Source of the DNA: Panax quinquefolius
Taxonomy: Eukaryota; Streptophyta; Magnoliopsida; Apiales; Araliaceae
NCBI GenBank assembly: GCA_020205615.1
Contig: CM035170.1
Span: forward strand, 34,348,123-34,412,122
Direction: 5' to 3'
DNA: 64,000 nt
Shown here: in pieces, positions 25,509-36,789 of the stretch
Layout of the letters: the number at the start of each line of letters is the position of its first letter
Position numbering within the stretch: position 1 is the stretch's first letter
Translations under genes and position numbers: made by a program
The notes under the pieces: model-generated
Seen by the model: only the letters and a program-made list of their open reading frames with translations
Databases searched by the model: none
What the model was told of the DNA's origin: nothing

Positions 25509-25826
25509 GAGAACGTCGACTATTAGGACCAGAATTAGTACAACAGACGATAGAAATCATCAAGGTGATAAGAGCCTGGCTAGTAGCAGCTCAATATCGC
25601 CAGAAGAAGTATGCGGACCTACATCTCCAGAAGAGAGATTTTAAGAAGATTCGTTTTGGGAAGAAGGGCAAGTTGAGCCCCAGGTTATTAGGATCATTCG
25701 AGATTCTAAGGCGAGTCGGTAAAGTGGCGTACGAGGTAGCATTACCTCCTGAATTATCCATTTTTATTTGAGTAACCTTATTTTTGCAATTCTGAGGACG
25801 GAATTTTTATAAGGGGGAAGGGATGT
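25509..25826 (+). pseudogene. Integrase C-terminal remnant of element 2 after the LARD
   Basis: It starts with the second GAGAA copy and continues the integrase interrupted at 14571: RRLLGPELVQQTIEII, then RQKKYADLH and GKLSPRLLGSFEIL with [11 protein letters not shown]. This is the GPY/F-like C-terminal region. The stretch that should encode the chromodomain is missing: after about 25760 it jumps to a short tail, TTCTGAGGACGGAATTTTTA, and the polypurine tract AAGGGGGAAGGGA (25813-25826). So element 2 lost its chromodomain by internal deletion. Confidence 0.85.
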
Positions 25827-26600
25827 AACGTCCACGAATTTGAAACTCCTTATTAATTAAATATGTGATTTAATTTTAATGAGTTAGCTTTGTGAGTTTA
25901 TTTAAACCTTATGTGGTTATGTGAATTTATGAAATGATTAAAGGAAGTCACTAATAGTTATTTAAATTAGTGGACTAACCCTAAGAGTTTGATATCAAGA
26001 ATTGATAGGATTCTTAATAATTAAATATTCACTTTATTTGAATATGGTGGCAAGAGTTGAACATATTGATTGATTTCAATTATGGGTAATTAATTGATAA
26101 TGTGTTAATTAATAATTATTATGAATAAATAATAATTAATGTGTAAAAGATTAATAATTTAAAAATGATTATATGTTTACTTGATTAATTTGTGCAATAT
26201 AGTAAACCTTTATTATATGGTAGTTAGCTATAAATTTTATATAGTACAAGGTGCACATTTATATGTCTATATATTATATATATATAGACTATATAGTAAG
26301 AGTTATTTGCATTCATGTGAGTTACATAATAATATTGTTATATGATGTGGAGTGTGTGGGTAAACATTCATGTATACCCTATTGACATATAATAATATCA
26401 ATTGTTAAATTAATAATGATTTCATTAGTTATTATAATAATAGCAGTCATGGTAATTGAAAATGTACATGAATTATATGTATGTGCACTACTTGATATCT
26501 TGTAATTGGGAAATACATTGTATGCTCTTTAAATCATTATAACATATGTTGTATGAAATGAATTGTGTGTACATATTATATAACCAAAGTTTATATTATG
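25827..26600 (+). repeat. 3' LTR of element 2, first part
   Basis: It begins TGTAACGTCCACG directly after the polypurine tract. It is interrupted after 26600, within U3, by the minus-strand element 26601-36789. A (TA)n run occurs near 26272-26284. Confidence 0.8.
26596..26600. repeat. Target-site duplication TTATG, left copy
   Basis: TTATG lies just before TGTGACGCC at 26601 and recurs at 36790-36794 just after the element's other end (CTTACA). It proves a clean insertion. Confidence 0.9.
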
Positions 26601-27629
26601 TGTGACGCCCCCAAAATTAGGTATACATCACCCATCTTGAGTCGCCAGATACATGGTACATAATTCAAATACAACTTCATAATACAACTGTCGTGTACAA
26701 TACGACAAAACATAAACTGTGAGTTTGAATACAAATATTGTCTACTAGAGAGTATAAAAACTAAAAAGGAGTCCTCATTACAATTATTATCACACTATTT
26801 CACAGAATAGTGAGGACTACTAATGCAAACATCTAGGACCATCACTCGTTCCCCGACTAGTCCCAATTTACGCTCTCATTTCAAGAAGAGAACAAAGAAA
26901 AGAAAGGGTGAGCTTAACTAGCCTGGTAAGAAATATTATGACTATGATAATGCAGAATAATTTATCGTTAGCCTTCAACAATGTTAAACTGATAAAATAT
27001 AATAACTATCAAGTTTAACTGCAGCGGAACAAGCAATCCATTAGAAGAGTCAAGTAGGGAATAAAATCTACTATCTTCTATGATTTAAAAGGTTTTTCAT
27101 CAATTTTATCGTTGGGACTCAGCTTAATAAATAATCCACATCATCGAATCACCCCTGCACTATGGCCAAGCATATTCTTTAGTATCACGACCACAAATTA
27201 TCCATGCACTACGGGCCAAGGAGATTTGTGTATTCATTAATGGTCATGATCATGCTAATAACTGTCCATCAATGCACTACTGGCCAATGAGGACTTTTAC
27301 CATTTCATTTGTAACGTTACTACCATGATTACAATCGAATAATCCTCGGTCATAATCATACCAAGTCCATCTATGCACTACAAAAGCCCACGTATGACTT
27401 TCAACAAAATATAAACATGAGGATGATGACAATGATATAAGAATTCAATAAAACAAGTTCAAGAATTAATTTATCCAGAACTAATAACGCCCAAATTGTC
27501 AACATGATACTTCTTTTTGAGAGTAAATTTTCAAGAATGCTCGTAAGAATATTTCCATGAAAAGATATCGGATGAAGCGCAAATATCAAGGATATTCCAC
27601 TAATTTCATGGAGTATAGAAGTCAAAGTT

Positions 27630-27975
27630 TTAACCAACCGAGTATATAATAAAGAATGGAATAACAAAAGAAATCACCATGCATGCGATAGATCGCATAC
27701 AGCAAAAGTTATTCCAATGTAATAATAAATAACGGAACAGTGCAGTAAAAACGCATGCATGTGATATTCCAACGAAATAATAAAGAATGGAACCAGTCCC
27801 AAGCATAAAATGCATGAGATAGGATATTCCAATGTAATAATAAAGAATGGAACCAGTCCTACAGAAAACGCATGTATGTGATATTCCAATAGAATAATAA
27901 AGAATGAAATAATGTAAGAATTTCACCAAGTATAGGGTAGCTTGCGATATATAAGTTATTTAAATGTAATAATAA
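27630..27975. repeat. About 60 bp tandem repeat, roughly five units
   Basis: Units contain ATTCCAATGTAATAATAAAG and then AATGGAACCAGTCC, followed by a CATGCATG-like part. The minus-strand frames through it give a repetitive FIIxLEYxxxC peptide, which is an artefact of the repeat. The other LTR has a shorter, rearranged version at about 35195-35490. Confidence 0.75.
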
Positions 27976-28146
27976 ATAATGGAATAATAGAAGTTCTCTT
28001 CAGAATACAAAAGAAATAATACCCCTTACCGTAAAAGAAACCTAATATAAGAGTAGGGAAGTAGCGTAATACTTTTCTATAGTTTCTATAACTTTTCTCT
28101 CTAGAGTTTCAAAGGAATTCGTAAGAAATAATAAAGGAATGAGCTT

Positions 28147-28156
28147 CTATTTATAG
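28147..28156 (-). promoter_or_regulatory. TATA box, left LTR of the 26601 element
   Basis: CTATAAATAG on the minus strand; the equivalent in the right LTR is at 35644-35653. U3 lies to the right. Confidence 0.55.
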
Positions 28157-28446
28157 AAGAATGGATCGCATAGTAACTAACTTATGAACGGTCCAGTTGA
28201 ATTACTTTTAAACTAGACGATCCAGATTGGTTTACTATTAAAACTTAAAGCAACGGTCCATACTGATTTACTATTAAAACTTTAAACCATCGATCCATAT
28301 TGATTTACTATTATAATTATCCACCAGCGGTCCATATTGATTTACTATTATATCTTCAACCAACGATCTGAAAAATTAGCACATCTCCTCATGGAATAAT
28401 ATTGTACCCAAAAATAATTTGGACCGAAAAGAAATATATTTTACGG

Positions 28447-28533
28447 GTGAATAGTACTCTGTGAATAGTAACTCGTGAATAGTAACTCATGAATAGTAAC
28501 TCGTGAATAGTAACTTGTGAATAGTAACTCGTG
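28447..28533. repeat. 14-15 bp minisatellite GTGAATAGTAACTC, six units
   Basis: Six near-perfect units in a row; the right LTR has only three (35942-35983). A related array of about six, in the opposite strand sense, lies at 60329-60411 in another LTR. Confidence 0.85.
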
Positions 28534-29340
28534 CAGTGTCCCGAATACCCGATTGAACAATATATCCTTCAGACATCAATTATTATCGAAACAAATGTCG
28601 ATTCCCACTAACACAAATAATTCCAACACTATAAAATTCATCTTTAATCAACACGAACTTATTCATCATTAATATTATAATTCACAATATTTAACAACCA
28701 GTTGTTCCTGTGAAAGAGGGGATTTCCGATAAGGATTTCTCCTTATTAGCGCCGCAATTAGGTGACCAAACCTCTCCTCGATGTAACTTCTAGACATTGT
28801 CAATATTGCAAATAATAATATGAATAACTTTGTCGTCTCAATCATTGATTTAATAATATATCATATTATGCGGATGATATCAGTAACAATAATTGAATCA
28901 ATAATATAAGAGATATGATGCAAAGAATTATCGTAGCAATAATTGAGTATAACTCGAGTGACTTCTCACGTAAGCATCAATAATCAATACTTGTGTGCTA
29001 TCGCGGTAACTACTCCAGACATCGCATTTTTTAACACCGGGTGTTTCAACAGCTTAACTGGTAAAACTTCCGCCATTATTTTCATAAAGTATTTTTTTCG
29101 CTTTCTAACTACGACAATACTTTCGTTAATGGGGTCCACTAATGATTGTGCCGTCGCATCTAATATTCCCCGTTAAAAAGAATATTCCCCGACCAATCGA
29201 ATATTATATAACCACTTGCTTACTTTGAAAAATTTGTAAATATTACCCACAACTATAACATTATATCAAATCAACACCATAATATTCAAAAATATAATTT
29301 GAGAAAATTATTCTTTATTCATAAAAGTTGGGGTCTTACA

Positions 29341-29350
29341 ACCTCCCCTT
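29341..29350 (-). other. Polypurine tract of the 26601 element
   Basis: AAGGGGAGGT on the minus strand, directly before the LTR start TGTAAGACC. Confidence 0.75.
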
Positions 29351-29351
29351 C

Positions 29352-29951
29352 TTATGATATTTCTTCCTCGAAATTAGGGTACATACCTGGAATGTCGAAG
29401 AGATGAGGATACCTTGACTTCATCTCAGATTCTAACTCCCAAGTCATTTCTTCCACATCGTGGTTTCTCCACAAAACTTTGACTTGAGGTATAACCTTAG
29501 AGCGTAGAACATGATCCTTCTTATCCAAGATTTTAACAGGTAACTCTTCATACGTTAAATCTTCCTCTATCTCGTCTGGTTCTAACTTAATAATGTGGTT
29601 TGGGTCTTTCACATATTTATGTAACATAGATATGTGAAAAATATTATGAACACGAGAAATACTTGGCGGTAAGGCGAGTCTATAGGCCACAGTTCCCACT
29701 CGCTCGAGAATTAAAAATGGGCCAATAAATCGAGGATTGAGCTTTTCTCTCTTTCTAAATCTCGTAACTCCTTTCCATGGAGCAACACGTAACAACACAT
29801 GATCTCCAATATCGAATTCTACGTCATTTCGATGAAGATCAACATAACTCTTTTGTCGATCTTGTGAAGTTTTTATACGTTGTCGGATCGTTTGAATCTT
29901 TTCTGTAGTCATACGTACCAACTCTGGTCCCAACAATGTTTCTTCACCCAC
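29352..29951 (-). pseudogene. Integrase C-terminus with GPY/F motif and chromodomain
   Basis: The longest intact frame of this element (199 codons). It covers [56 protein letters not shown] (the GPF of the GPY/F module), then HNIFHISMLHKYV. A chromodomain closes it: ILDKKDHVLRSKVIP, VKVLWRNHDVEEMTWELE, ending RYPHLFDIPG. In chromoviruses this C-terminal domain is thought to steer integration to marked chromatin. The stop is just upstream of the polypurine tract, so the pol end is complete. Its start overlaps another frame at 29909-29951, marking a frameshift. This segment alone is intact; the polyprotein is not. Confidence 0.9.
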
Positions 29952-30650
29952 CTCATCCCAGCATACTGGAGAACGACACTTTCTCCCTTACAACGCCTCA
30001 AATGGAGCCATGCCAAACTTGCTTGATAACTGTTATTGTAGGAAAACTCCACCAACGGTAAGAACTTGTCCCAACTTCCTTTGAAGTCAAGGACACAATG
30101 TCTTAATAGATCTTCAAGAGTTTGAATAGTCCTCTCCGACTGCCCGTCCGTCTGAGGATGATATGCCGAGCTAAATTGTAAATCCGTGCCCATAGCTTTC
30201 TACAAACTAACCCAAAATCGTGAAGTGAATCTTGGGTCTCGATCGAAACTATGGATACCGCATACCATACATGCGCTTACAATCTCATTTATATACATAC
30301 GAGCAAGACGCTCAAGTGTATAAGTTTCTCGATAGGTAAGAAGTGAGCGACTTGGTCAATCTATCAACAATGACCCAAATTGCATCTATGCCTTGAGAAA
30401 CCTTGGGGAAGACCAAGAACGAAATCCATGGTAATGTGCTCCCACTTCCATTCCGAATTTCAAGTGGTTGCAATGGACCTTTTGGTACTTGATGTCTACC
30501 TTGACTCGCTGACAAGTTAAACACCTTGAGATAAACTCTGCTATCTCTCTCTTCATATTGCTCCACCAAAATGTATGTCAAGATCATGATACATTTTGTA
30601 CTCCCGTGATGGATTGCAAATGGTGTGTTGTGTGTCTCCATCATGATTTT
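29909..30650 (-). pseudogene. Integrase zinc finger and core, frameshifted
   Basis: Two frames on the minus strand. The one at 30312-30644 has the zinc-finger region (HHGST, then garbled), PKGPLQPLEI and GIDAIWVIVDRLTK near the core's first Asp. The one at 29909-30193 has [20 protein letters not shown] with the catalytic Glu context and [13 protein letters not shown]. The segment between them, which should carry the second Asp, is off frame; the DNA near 30225-30245 would fit SRDPRFTS. At least three frameshifts make it non-functional. Confidence 0.85.
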
Positions 30651-32150
30651 ATACTTTAAATCAGGGTCGTTAGGAACACAAAGTCTGGAGTTGACTCGAA
30701 GTATCCCTTCTTCATCGATTCTTGCTTCCTATAGCACCATCTTGCACTTTCTTCCTCATACGCATCACCTCCAGTGTCCAGTAGCTGAGCAAACTTTTAA
30801 CTTTATCAATTAAAGTCGGTTCTACTCGTATATTCACCATCATCACATGGGTCCCTGGAGTCTTTAACTCTATCTCCATCCTTTGCAAGTCACACAAAAT
30901 GGGCCTTTGCGTTGACAATATCGCACTCATACTTGCATATGATCTTCTACTCAATGCGTCAGCTACCACGTTCGCTTTTCCAGGATGGTATTGGATGGTA
31001 TGATCATAATCTTTCAAAAATTCAATCCAACGTTGTTGTCGCATGTTGAGTTCCTTTTGAGTGAAGAAATATTTGAGGCTTTTATGATCCGTAAAGATCT
31101 CCACTTTCTCCCCATACAAGTAATGCCTCCAAATTTTAAGCTGCGAAGACAACAATTGCTAACTCTAGATCATGAGTAGGATAATTCCTCTCATATTCTT
31201 TGAGTTGTCTTGAGGCATAGGCTATGACTTTCCCATGTCGCATGAGAACACATCCCAACCCTTTGCCTCAAGCATCATCAGAGATGACAAATCCTCCGAG
31301 CCGATGGTATTGTCGTAACAGTCTTAAAATGAGTCTACTTTTGAGTTCTTGAAAACTCTTCTCACATTCTTCACTCTAACCAAACTTTGTATATTTCCGA
31401 GTCAGCTAAGTTAATGGAGTAGTGATTCGAGAAAATCCTTCCACGAATCTCTGATAATAACCAGCTAAACCGAGAAAGCTACGTGCTTGATCATCGATTT
31501 AGTTGCTCCCGACTTTGAATAGCTTCAATCTTTTCCGTCAATGAGATATTCCATGACTTGATACTACGTGCCCAAGGAATGCTACTTCCTCCATCCGAAC
31601 TCAGATTTCTTCAACTTGGCATAAAGCTTGTATTCACAAAGCTTTTGGAGTCGACCTCAAGTGTTGCTTCATGATCTTCACGGCTTTTGGAATAAATAAG
31701 GATGTCATCAATAAAGACGACCACAAAGTGATCCAAATATTCCTTGAATACTCGGGTTCATCATATCCATGAAGGTAGCAGGAGCATTAGTCAATCCAAA
31801 GGACATGACTAGAATTCATAATGCCCGTCTCGAAGTTCCGAAAGCCGTCTTTGAAATGTCATCGGTTCTAATCTTCAATTGGTTATATCCTAATGAAGAT
31901 CAATCTTTGAAAAGAATTTGGCTCATTGCAACTTGTCAAACAGTCATCAATACGTGGCAATGGGTACCTATTTTTGATGGTGACATGATTCAACTCTCGA
32001 TAATCAATACAAAGTTGCATACTCCCATCTTTCTTCTTCACGAATAGAACAGGAGCACCCCAAGGAGACGTACTAGGACGAATGAAACCAATGTCTAACA
32101 ATTCCTGCAATTGGATCTTTAACTCTTGAAGTTCAATAGGAGCCATTCGA
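30651..32150 (-). pseudogene. Reverse transcriptase and RNase H, heavily frameshifted
   Basis: RT begins [10 protein letters not shown] at 32146 with [31 protein letters not shown] and YPLPRIDD, then breaks near 31900. DNA around 31680-31720 reads as a decayed FIDDILIYS in another frame. The part 31160-31650 holds the thumb/connection with several shifts. RNase H resumes at 31155 with [35 protein letters not shown] and [15 protein letters not shown], and ends near 30712. The order and motifs are standard for gypsy pol. Confidence 0.85.
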
Positions 32151-32880
32151 CATGGGGCTTTGGAAATGGGTTTTGTACCAGTTCAAGGTCGATACAAAAT
32201 TCAATTTCACGCCTGGGGTAGGCCAGTAGTTCTTCGTGAATACGTCGGAAATTTATTAACAATAGAAATATCGTTCAAAACTGACGTATTTTTGTTTAAA
32301 TATGTGACATGAGCTAAGAAAGCTTGACATCCGTTTTTCAATAAATGAATAGCTTTATGGCTTGAAATGACCGTGATTGATTTTAATGGTTTGGTCGCTT
32401 GAATTCGCATAATAGGTTGATTAGGAATATGAAAACTAACAACCTTACGAAAATAATCAATTTTTGCATGATCAGTATTTAACCAATCAGACCCTAGAAT
32501 TACGCCAAACGCAAGTATTTTTAAAGAAATAAGATCGACAGTAATGTAATGCTATCTTGATTTGAACCAAACAAGACTTATAAACAGTGGATGTAATGAA
32601 GGTTTCTCCCAATGGAGTTTCCACAAATAAGTCAAAGTCTAATTTCTCCGGAGTCAAATTTAATCGTTAGGCGCAAGTAGGAGAAATAAAAGAATGGGTA
32701 GAACCGGTATCAAATAAAGTATAGACTTCACTAGAGTTTATGATAAGCTTACCCGTGATGACCTCATTCGGGTTCCTTGCTTTCTGGGAGGTCACAACAA
32801 ACGCTCTTCCTTGCACTACCGGCTTTGACTTTTCTTGGATGGTCTTTGGTGCCTCCATCCTAGCTGAACTTGTCTTCGGT
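32151..32880 (-). pseudogene. Aspartic protease and linker
   Basis: The frame 32667-32858 reads KSKPVVQGRAFVVT, QKARNPNEVITGKL and LFDTGSTHSFIS, the last holding the catalytic DTG, and stops at 32667. The downstream frame 32207-32410 belongs to the protease-RT linker (LLKNGCQAFLAHV). The stretch between contains the expected ILGSDWL-like sequence near 32480-32500 with a frame break. A fragment of the same protease region is retained in the deletion derivative at 62990-63098. Confidence 0.82.
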
Positions 32881-33969
32881 GAACGACAAAATTGGGCTAA
32901 GTGACCTTCTCTTCAACAATTATAACATGCTTTGGACGGAATCACGCAGTTTGGACTGATGTGTCCCTCCCCTCCGTATTTGAAGTATATGATAGGTGGT
33001 CGTTCTCCTTCCTTAACAACGCGTGCTGGTGCTGACATCTTTCCATCATTGTTGAATCTCCTCTTCTTGAAATGTCCATTATTATTGTTTTGACCTTGAT
33101 TACCACCGAAGTGGTTACCATTTATGGCATGTTGATTCCCTCCACGCTTGTTGTAACCGCTTTGATGACTGCTCTCACTGGTGTTATCATTTTGCCGGCT
33201 GCTCTCTTTTGGTTGCCTTGACTCGTTATCGCGCTCCACTAACTGAGCCCTATTTACAACATCTGAATACAAACACAGTTTATGAGGAATAAGATTTTGA
33301 CGTATCTCCAGCTTCAAACCTCTTAAAAACATTCGCGTCATTCTCTCTTCATTATCCACCAAGTGGGATGCAAACCAGGACAACTCGGCAAACTTGGCTT
33401 CATACTACGACACGGTCATATTATTTTGCTCTAACTTGATGAATTCTACCTCTTTTATATGACGAATACTTTCGGGAAAGTACTTGTCGTTGAATAGTTC
33501 TTGAACTTTTCCCAAGACATCTTCAAGCAAGGCAGTTGAGTACGCTTTACCGATTCCCACCAAAGAATCCGCCTCTCCTCCTCAAACATAAAGGAGGCAA
33601 AGAAAACTTTTTGCTCTCTGAGCATCCCAAGACATCAAATATCTTGGTGATCTACTTTATCCATGCTTCCGCCTTAAGTGGTTTTGGCTCTCCAATAAAC
33701 TCCGGTGGTCCCAGCTCCTTGAACTGTTTAGCTGTGACCGTCCGCGAGTTTCCAGTATTTCCACCTATATTTTGGACAGGAGCCACTCTCGCCTATTGTT
33801 GCATGAATTGAATAAAGCCTCTGAACATTCCATCATTCATCATTTGGTCAGTGTTGTTGTTTGCATGAGGATTGTCGCCTTCCTGATGCACAATATCCTG
33901 ATTATTGATATGTGGTGAATCAACGGTCGCATGTGCTCCATTGCTATTCTCAACATTCTCGGATGTCAT
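32881..33969 (-). pseudogene. Gag with one decayed and one partial zinc knuckle
   Basis: I place the start at the ATG whose first base is 33969 (MTSENVENSNG), because the 58021 element has the same start context (MTAENVNNG); an upstream in-frame ATG at 33987 exists. A TAG at about 33791 and frameshifts near 33700-33400 break the capsid part; FKELGPPEFIGEP is readable. The frame 32913-33383 carries the C-terminal capsid (RMFLRGLKLEIRQNL), an Asn/Gly-rich basic linker and a knuckle YFKYGGEGHISPNC in which the first two Cys are Tyr. The second knuckle starts CYNC and is cut by a stop, then continues REGHLAQFC. Confidence 0.87.
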
Positions 33970-34142
33970 TTTCAGATACTGCCACAAAACTAAAGGTTAA
34001 TTGACATGTAACATATTATCCATATATTCTGACCGACCAATTAAATACAAAAAAACTTAGGTAGGTCATACTAGCAAAGTAATTCCCCGTCTCTCCCCTC
34101 CTAGTTCTATTCTCACATCTTAGCCAGGGATCATATCCCTAA

Positions 34143-34154
34143 GCTTTGATACCA
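34143..34154 (-). other. Primer-binding site of the 26601 element
   Basis: TGGTATCAAAGC on the minus strand, one base from the iMet primer site, two bases inside the LTR boundary at 34157. The distance to the gag ATG is about 175 bp, so there is no room for the extra ORF seen in the 52743 element. Confidence 0.8.
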
Positions 34155-34156
34155 AC

Positions 34157-36789
34157 TGTGACGCCCCAAAATTAGGTATACATCACCCATCTTGAGTCGC
34201 CAGATACATGGTACAGAATTTAAATACAACTTAATAATACAATTGTCGTGTAAAATGCGACAAAACATAAACTGTGAGTTTGAATACAAATATTGTCTAC
34301 TAGAGAGTATAAAAACTCAAAAGGAGTCCTCGTTATAATTATTATCACACTATTTCACATAATAGTGAGGACTACTAATGCAAACATCTAGGACCATCAC
34401 TCTGTTCCCCGACTAGTCCCAGCTACATTCTCATTTCCTGAAGAGAATAATGAAAGAAAGGGTGAGCTCAACTAGCCCAGTAAGAAATATTATGACTAAG
34501 ATAATGCAGAATAATTTATCGTTAGCCTTCAACAGTGTTAAACTGATAAAATATAATAACTATCAAGTTTAACTGCAGCGGAACAAGCAATTCATTAGAA
34601 GAGTCAAGTAGGGAATAAAATCTACTATGTTCTATGATTTAAAAGGTTTTTCATCACTTTTATCACTGGACTCAAATTTTAATAAATAATCCACATCATC
34701 GAATCACCCCTGCACTACAGCCAAGGATATTCTTTAGTATCACGACCACAAATTATCCATGCACTACGGGCTAAGGACATTCGTGTATTCATTAATGGTC
34801 ATGATCATGCCAACAATCATTCCCATCAATGCACTACGGGCCAATGAGGACTTTTACCACATCATTTGTAACGCTACTATCATGATTACAATCGAATAAT
34901 CCTCGGTCATAATCATACCAAGTCCATCTATGCACTACAGCCACGATGACTTTCAACAAAATATAAACATGAGGATGATGACAATGATATAAGAATTTAA
35001 TAAAACAAGTTCAAGAATTAATTTATCCAGGAACTAATAACGTCCAAATTGTCAACATGATACTTCTTCGTAGAGTAAATTTTCAAGAATGCTCTGAAGA
35101 ATATTTCCATGAAAAGATACTAGATGAAGCACAAATATCAAGGATATTCCACGAATTTCATGGAGTATAGAAGTCAAAGTTTTAACCAACTGAGTATAAT
35201 AAAGAATGGAATAACAAAAGAAATCACCATGCATGAGATAGACCGCATAGGTAGGTTATTCCAATGTAATTATAAATAAATACGAAACCGGTCCAAATGT
35301 AATAAGTATAAAACGCATGCATGATGTGATATTCCAATGAATAATAAAGAATGGAACCAGTCCCAAGAAAATGCATGCATGTGATATATTCTAATGTAAT
35401 AATAAAGAATGGAACCAGTCCGACGTAAAAAGCAGCCCATCGATACAAAGTTATTCCAACAAAATAATAAATAATGGAATAATGTAAGTTCTCTTCATGA
35501 ATACAAAAGAAATAATACCCCTTACCGTAAAAGAAACTGAATATAAGAATAGGGAAGTAGCAGAATACTTTTCTATAGTTTCTCTATAACTTTTCTCTCT
35601 AGAGTTTCAGTGAATTCATAAGAAATAATGAAGGAATGAGCTTTTATTTATAGAAGAATGGACCTCATAGTAACTAACTTATGAACGTCCCAGATTGATT
35701 TACTTTAAACGGACGATCCAGATTGGTTTACTATTAAAACTTAAAGCAACGGTCCATACTGATTTACTATTAAAACATAAAACAAGTGATCCATATTGAT
35801 TTACTATTATAACTATCCATTAGCGGTCCATATTGATTTACTATTATATTTTCAACCAACTATCTGAAAAATTAGCACATCTCCTCATGTAATAATATTG
35901 TACCCAAAAATAATTTGGACCGAAAAAAATATATTTTATGGGTGAATAGTACTCCGTGAATAGTAACTCGTGAATAGTACTCCGACACGAAAAGTGTCCC
36001 GAATACCCGATTGAACAATATATTCTTCAGACATCAATTATTATCGAAACAAATGTCGATTCCCACTAACACAAATAATTCCAACACTATAAAATTCATC
36101 TTTAATCAACACGAACTTATTCATCATTAATATTATAATTCACAATATTTAACAACCAGGTCATTCCCAGGAAAGAGGGGGCTTTCCGATAAGGATTTCT
36201 CCTTATTGGCGTGAAATTAGGTGACCAAACCTCTCCTTGACAGAACTTCTAGACATTTTCAATATTGCAAATAATAATATGAATAACTTTGTCGTCTCAA
36301 TCATTGATTTAATAATATATCCTATTATGCAGATGATACTGTAACAATAATTGAATCAATAATATGAGATATATGATGCAGCAATTACTGTAGCAATAAT
36401 TGAGTATAACTGAGTGACTTCTCACATAAGCATCAACAATCAATACCGTGTGCTACCGCAAGCAACTACGCCAGACATCGCATTTTTAACACCGTGTTTC
36501 AACAGTTAACGGTAAAACTTCCGTCGTTATTTTCATAAAGTATTTTTGTCGTTTTTTAACTACGACAATACTTCCGTTGTGGGGTCCACCAATGATTGTG
36601 CCATTTTACGAATATTCCCTGTTAAAATGAATATTCCCCATCCAATCGAATATTATATAACCACTTGCTTACTTTGCAAAATTTGTAAATATTACCCACA
36701 AATATAACATTATATCAAATCAACACCATAATATTCAAAAATATTATTCGAGAAAATTATTCTTTATTCATAAAAGTTGGGGTCTTACA
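34157..36789 (-). repeat. 5' LTR of the 26601 element (right)
   Basis: A 2633 bp direct repeat of 26601-29340, about 107 bp shorter, mainly from contracted tandem repeats. It starts TGTAAGACCCC on the minus strand and ends GGGCGTCACA. A TATA box lies at 35644-35653. The open frames at 35052-35448 are repeat artefacts. Confidence 0.9.
35942..35983. repeat. 14-15 bp minisatellite, three units (right LTR)
   Basis: Three units of GTGAATAGTAACTC or GTGAATAGTACTCC, against six in the left LTR. Confidence 0.8.

Larger units (their letters stand above)
26601..29340 (-). repeat. 3' LTR of the 26601 element (left)
   Basis: A 2740 bp LTR with ends TGTGAC and CTTACA. On the minus strand it begins TGTAAGACCCC, as do the LTRs at 58021 and 63213, and it shares with them a block GAGGTTTGGTCACCTAATT, so they are one superfamily of LTRs. 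It contains two variable tandem repeats (27630-27975, 28447-28533) and a TATA box at 28147-28156. Confidence 0.9.
26601..36789 (-). mobile_element. Full-length chromovirus (Tekay-like gypsy) with both LTRs, decayed
   Basis: A 10.2 kb element on the minus strand with all landmarks: LTRs 26601-29340 and 34157-36789, primer site 34143-34154, gag and pol between, polypurine tract 29341-29350, and TTATG duplications outside. The LTRs are collinear but differ by many small indels and in repeat copy number, so insertion is not recent. Stops and frameshifts are spread through gag-pol. It sits inside the 3' LTR of element 2 and is therefore younger than it. Confidence 0.93.

Noticed and set aside
27401..27929. 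Minus-strand membrane-like frames with repeated FIIxLEY
   Set aside because: They are made by the 60 bp tandem repeat; the hydrophobic look comes from AT-rich composition.
28447..28533. CRISPR-like direct repeats
   Set aside because: The units are contiguous with no spacers, in a plant LTR; it is a minisatellite.
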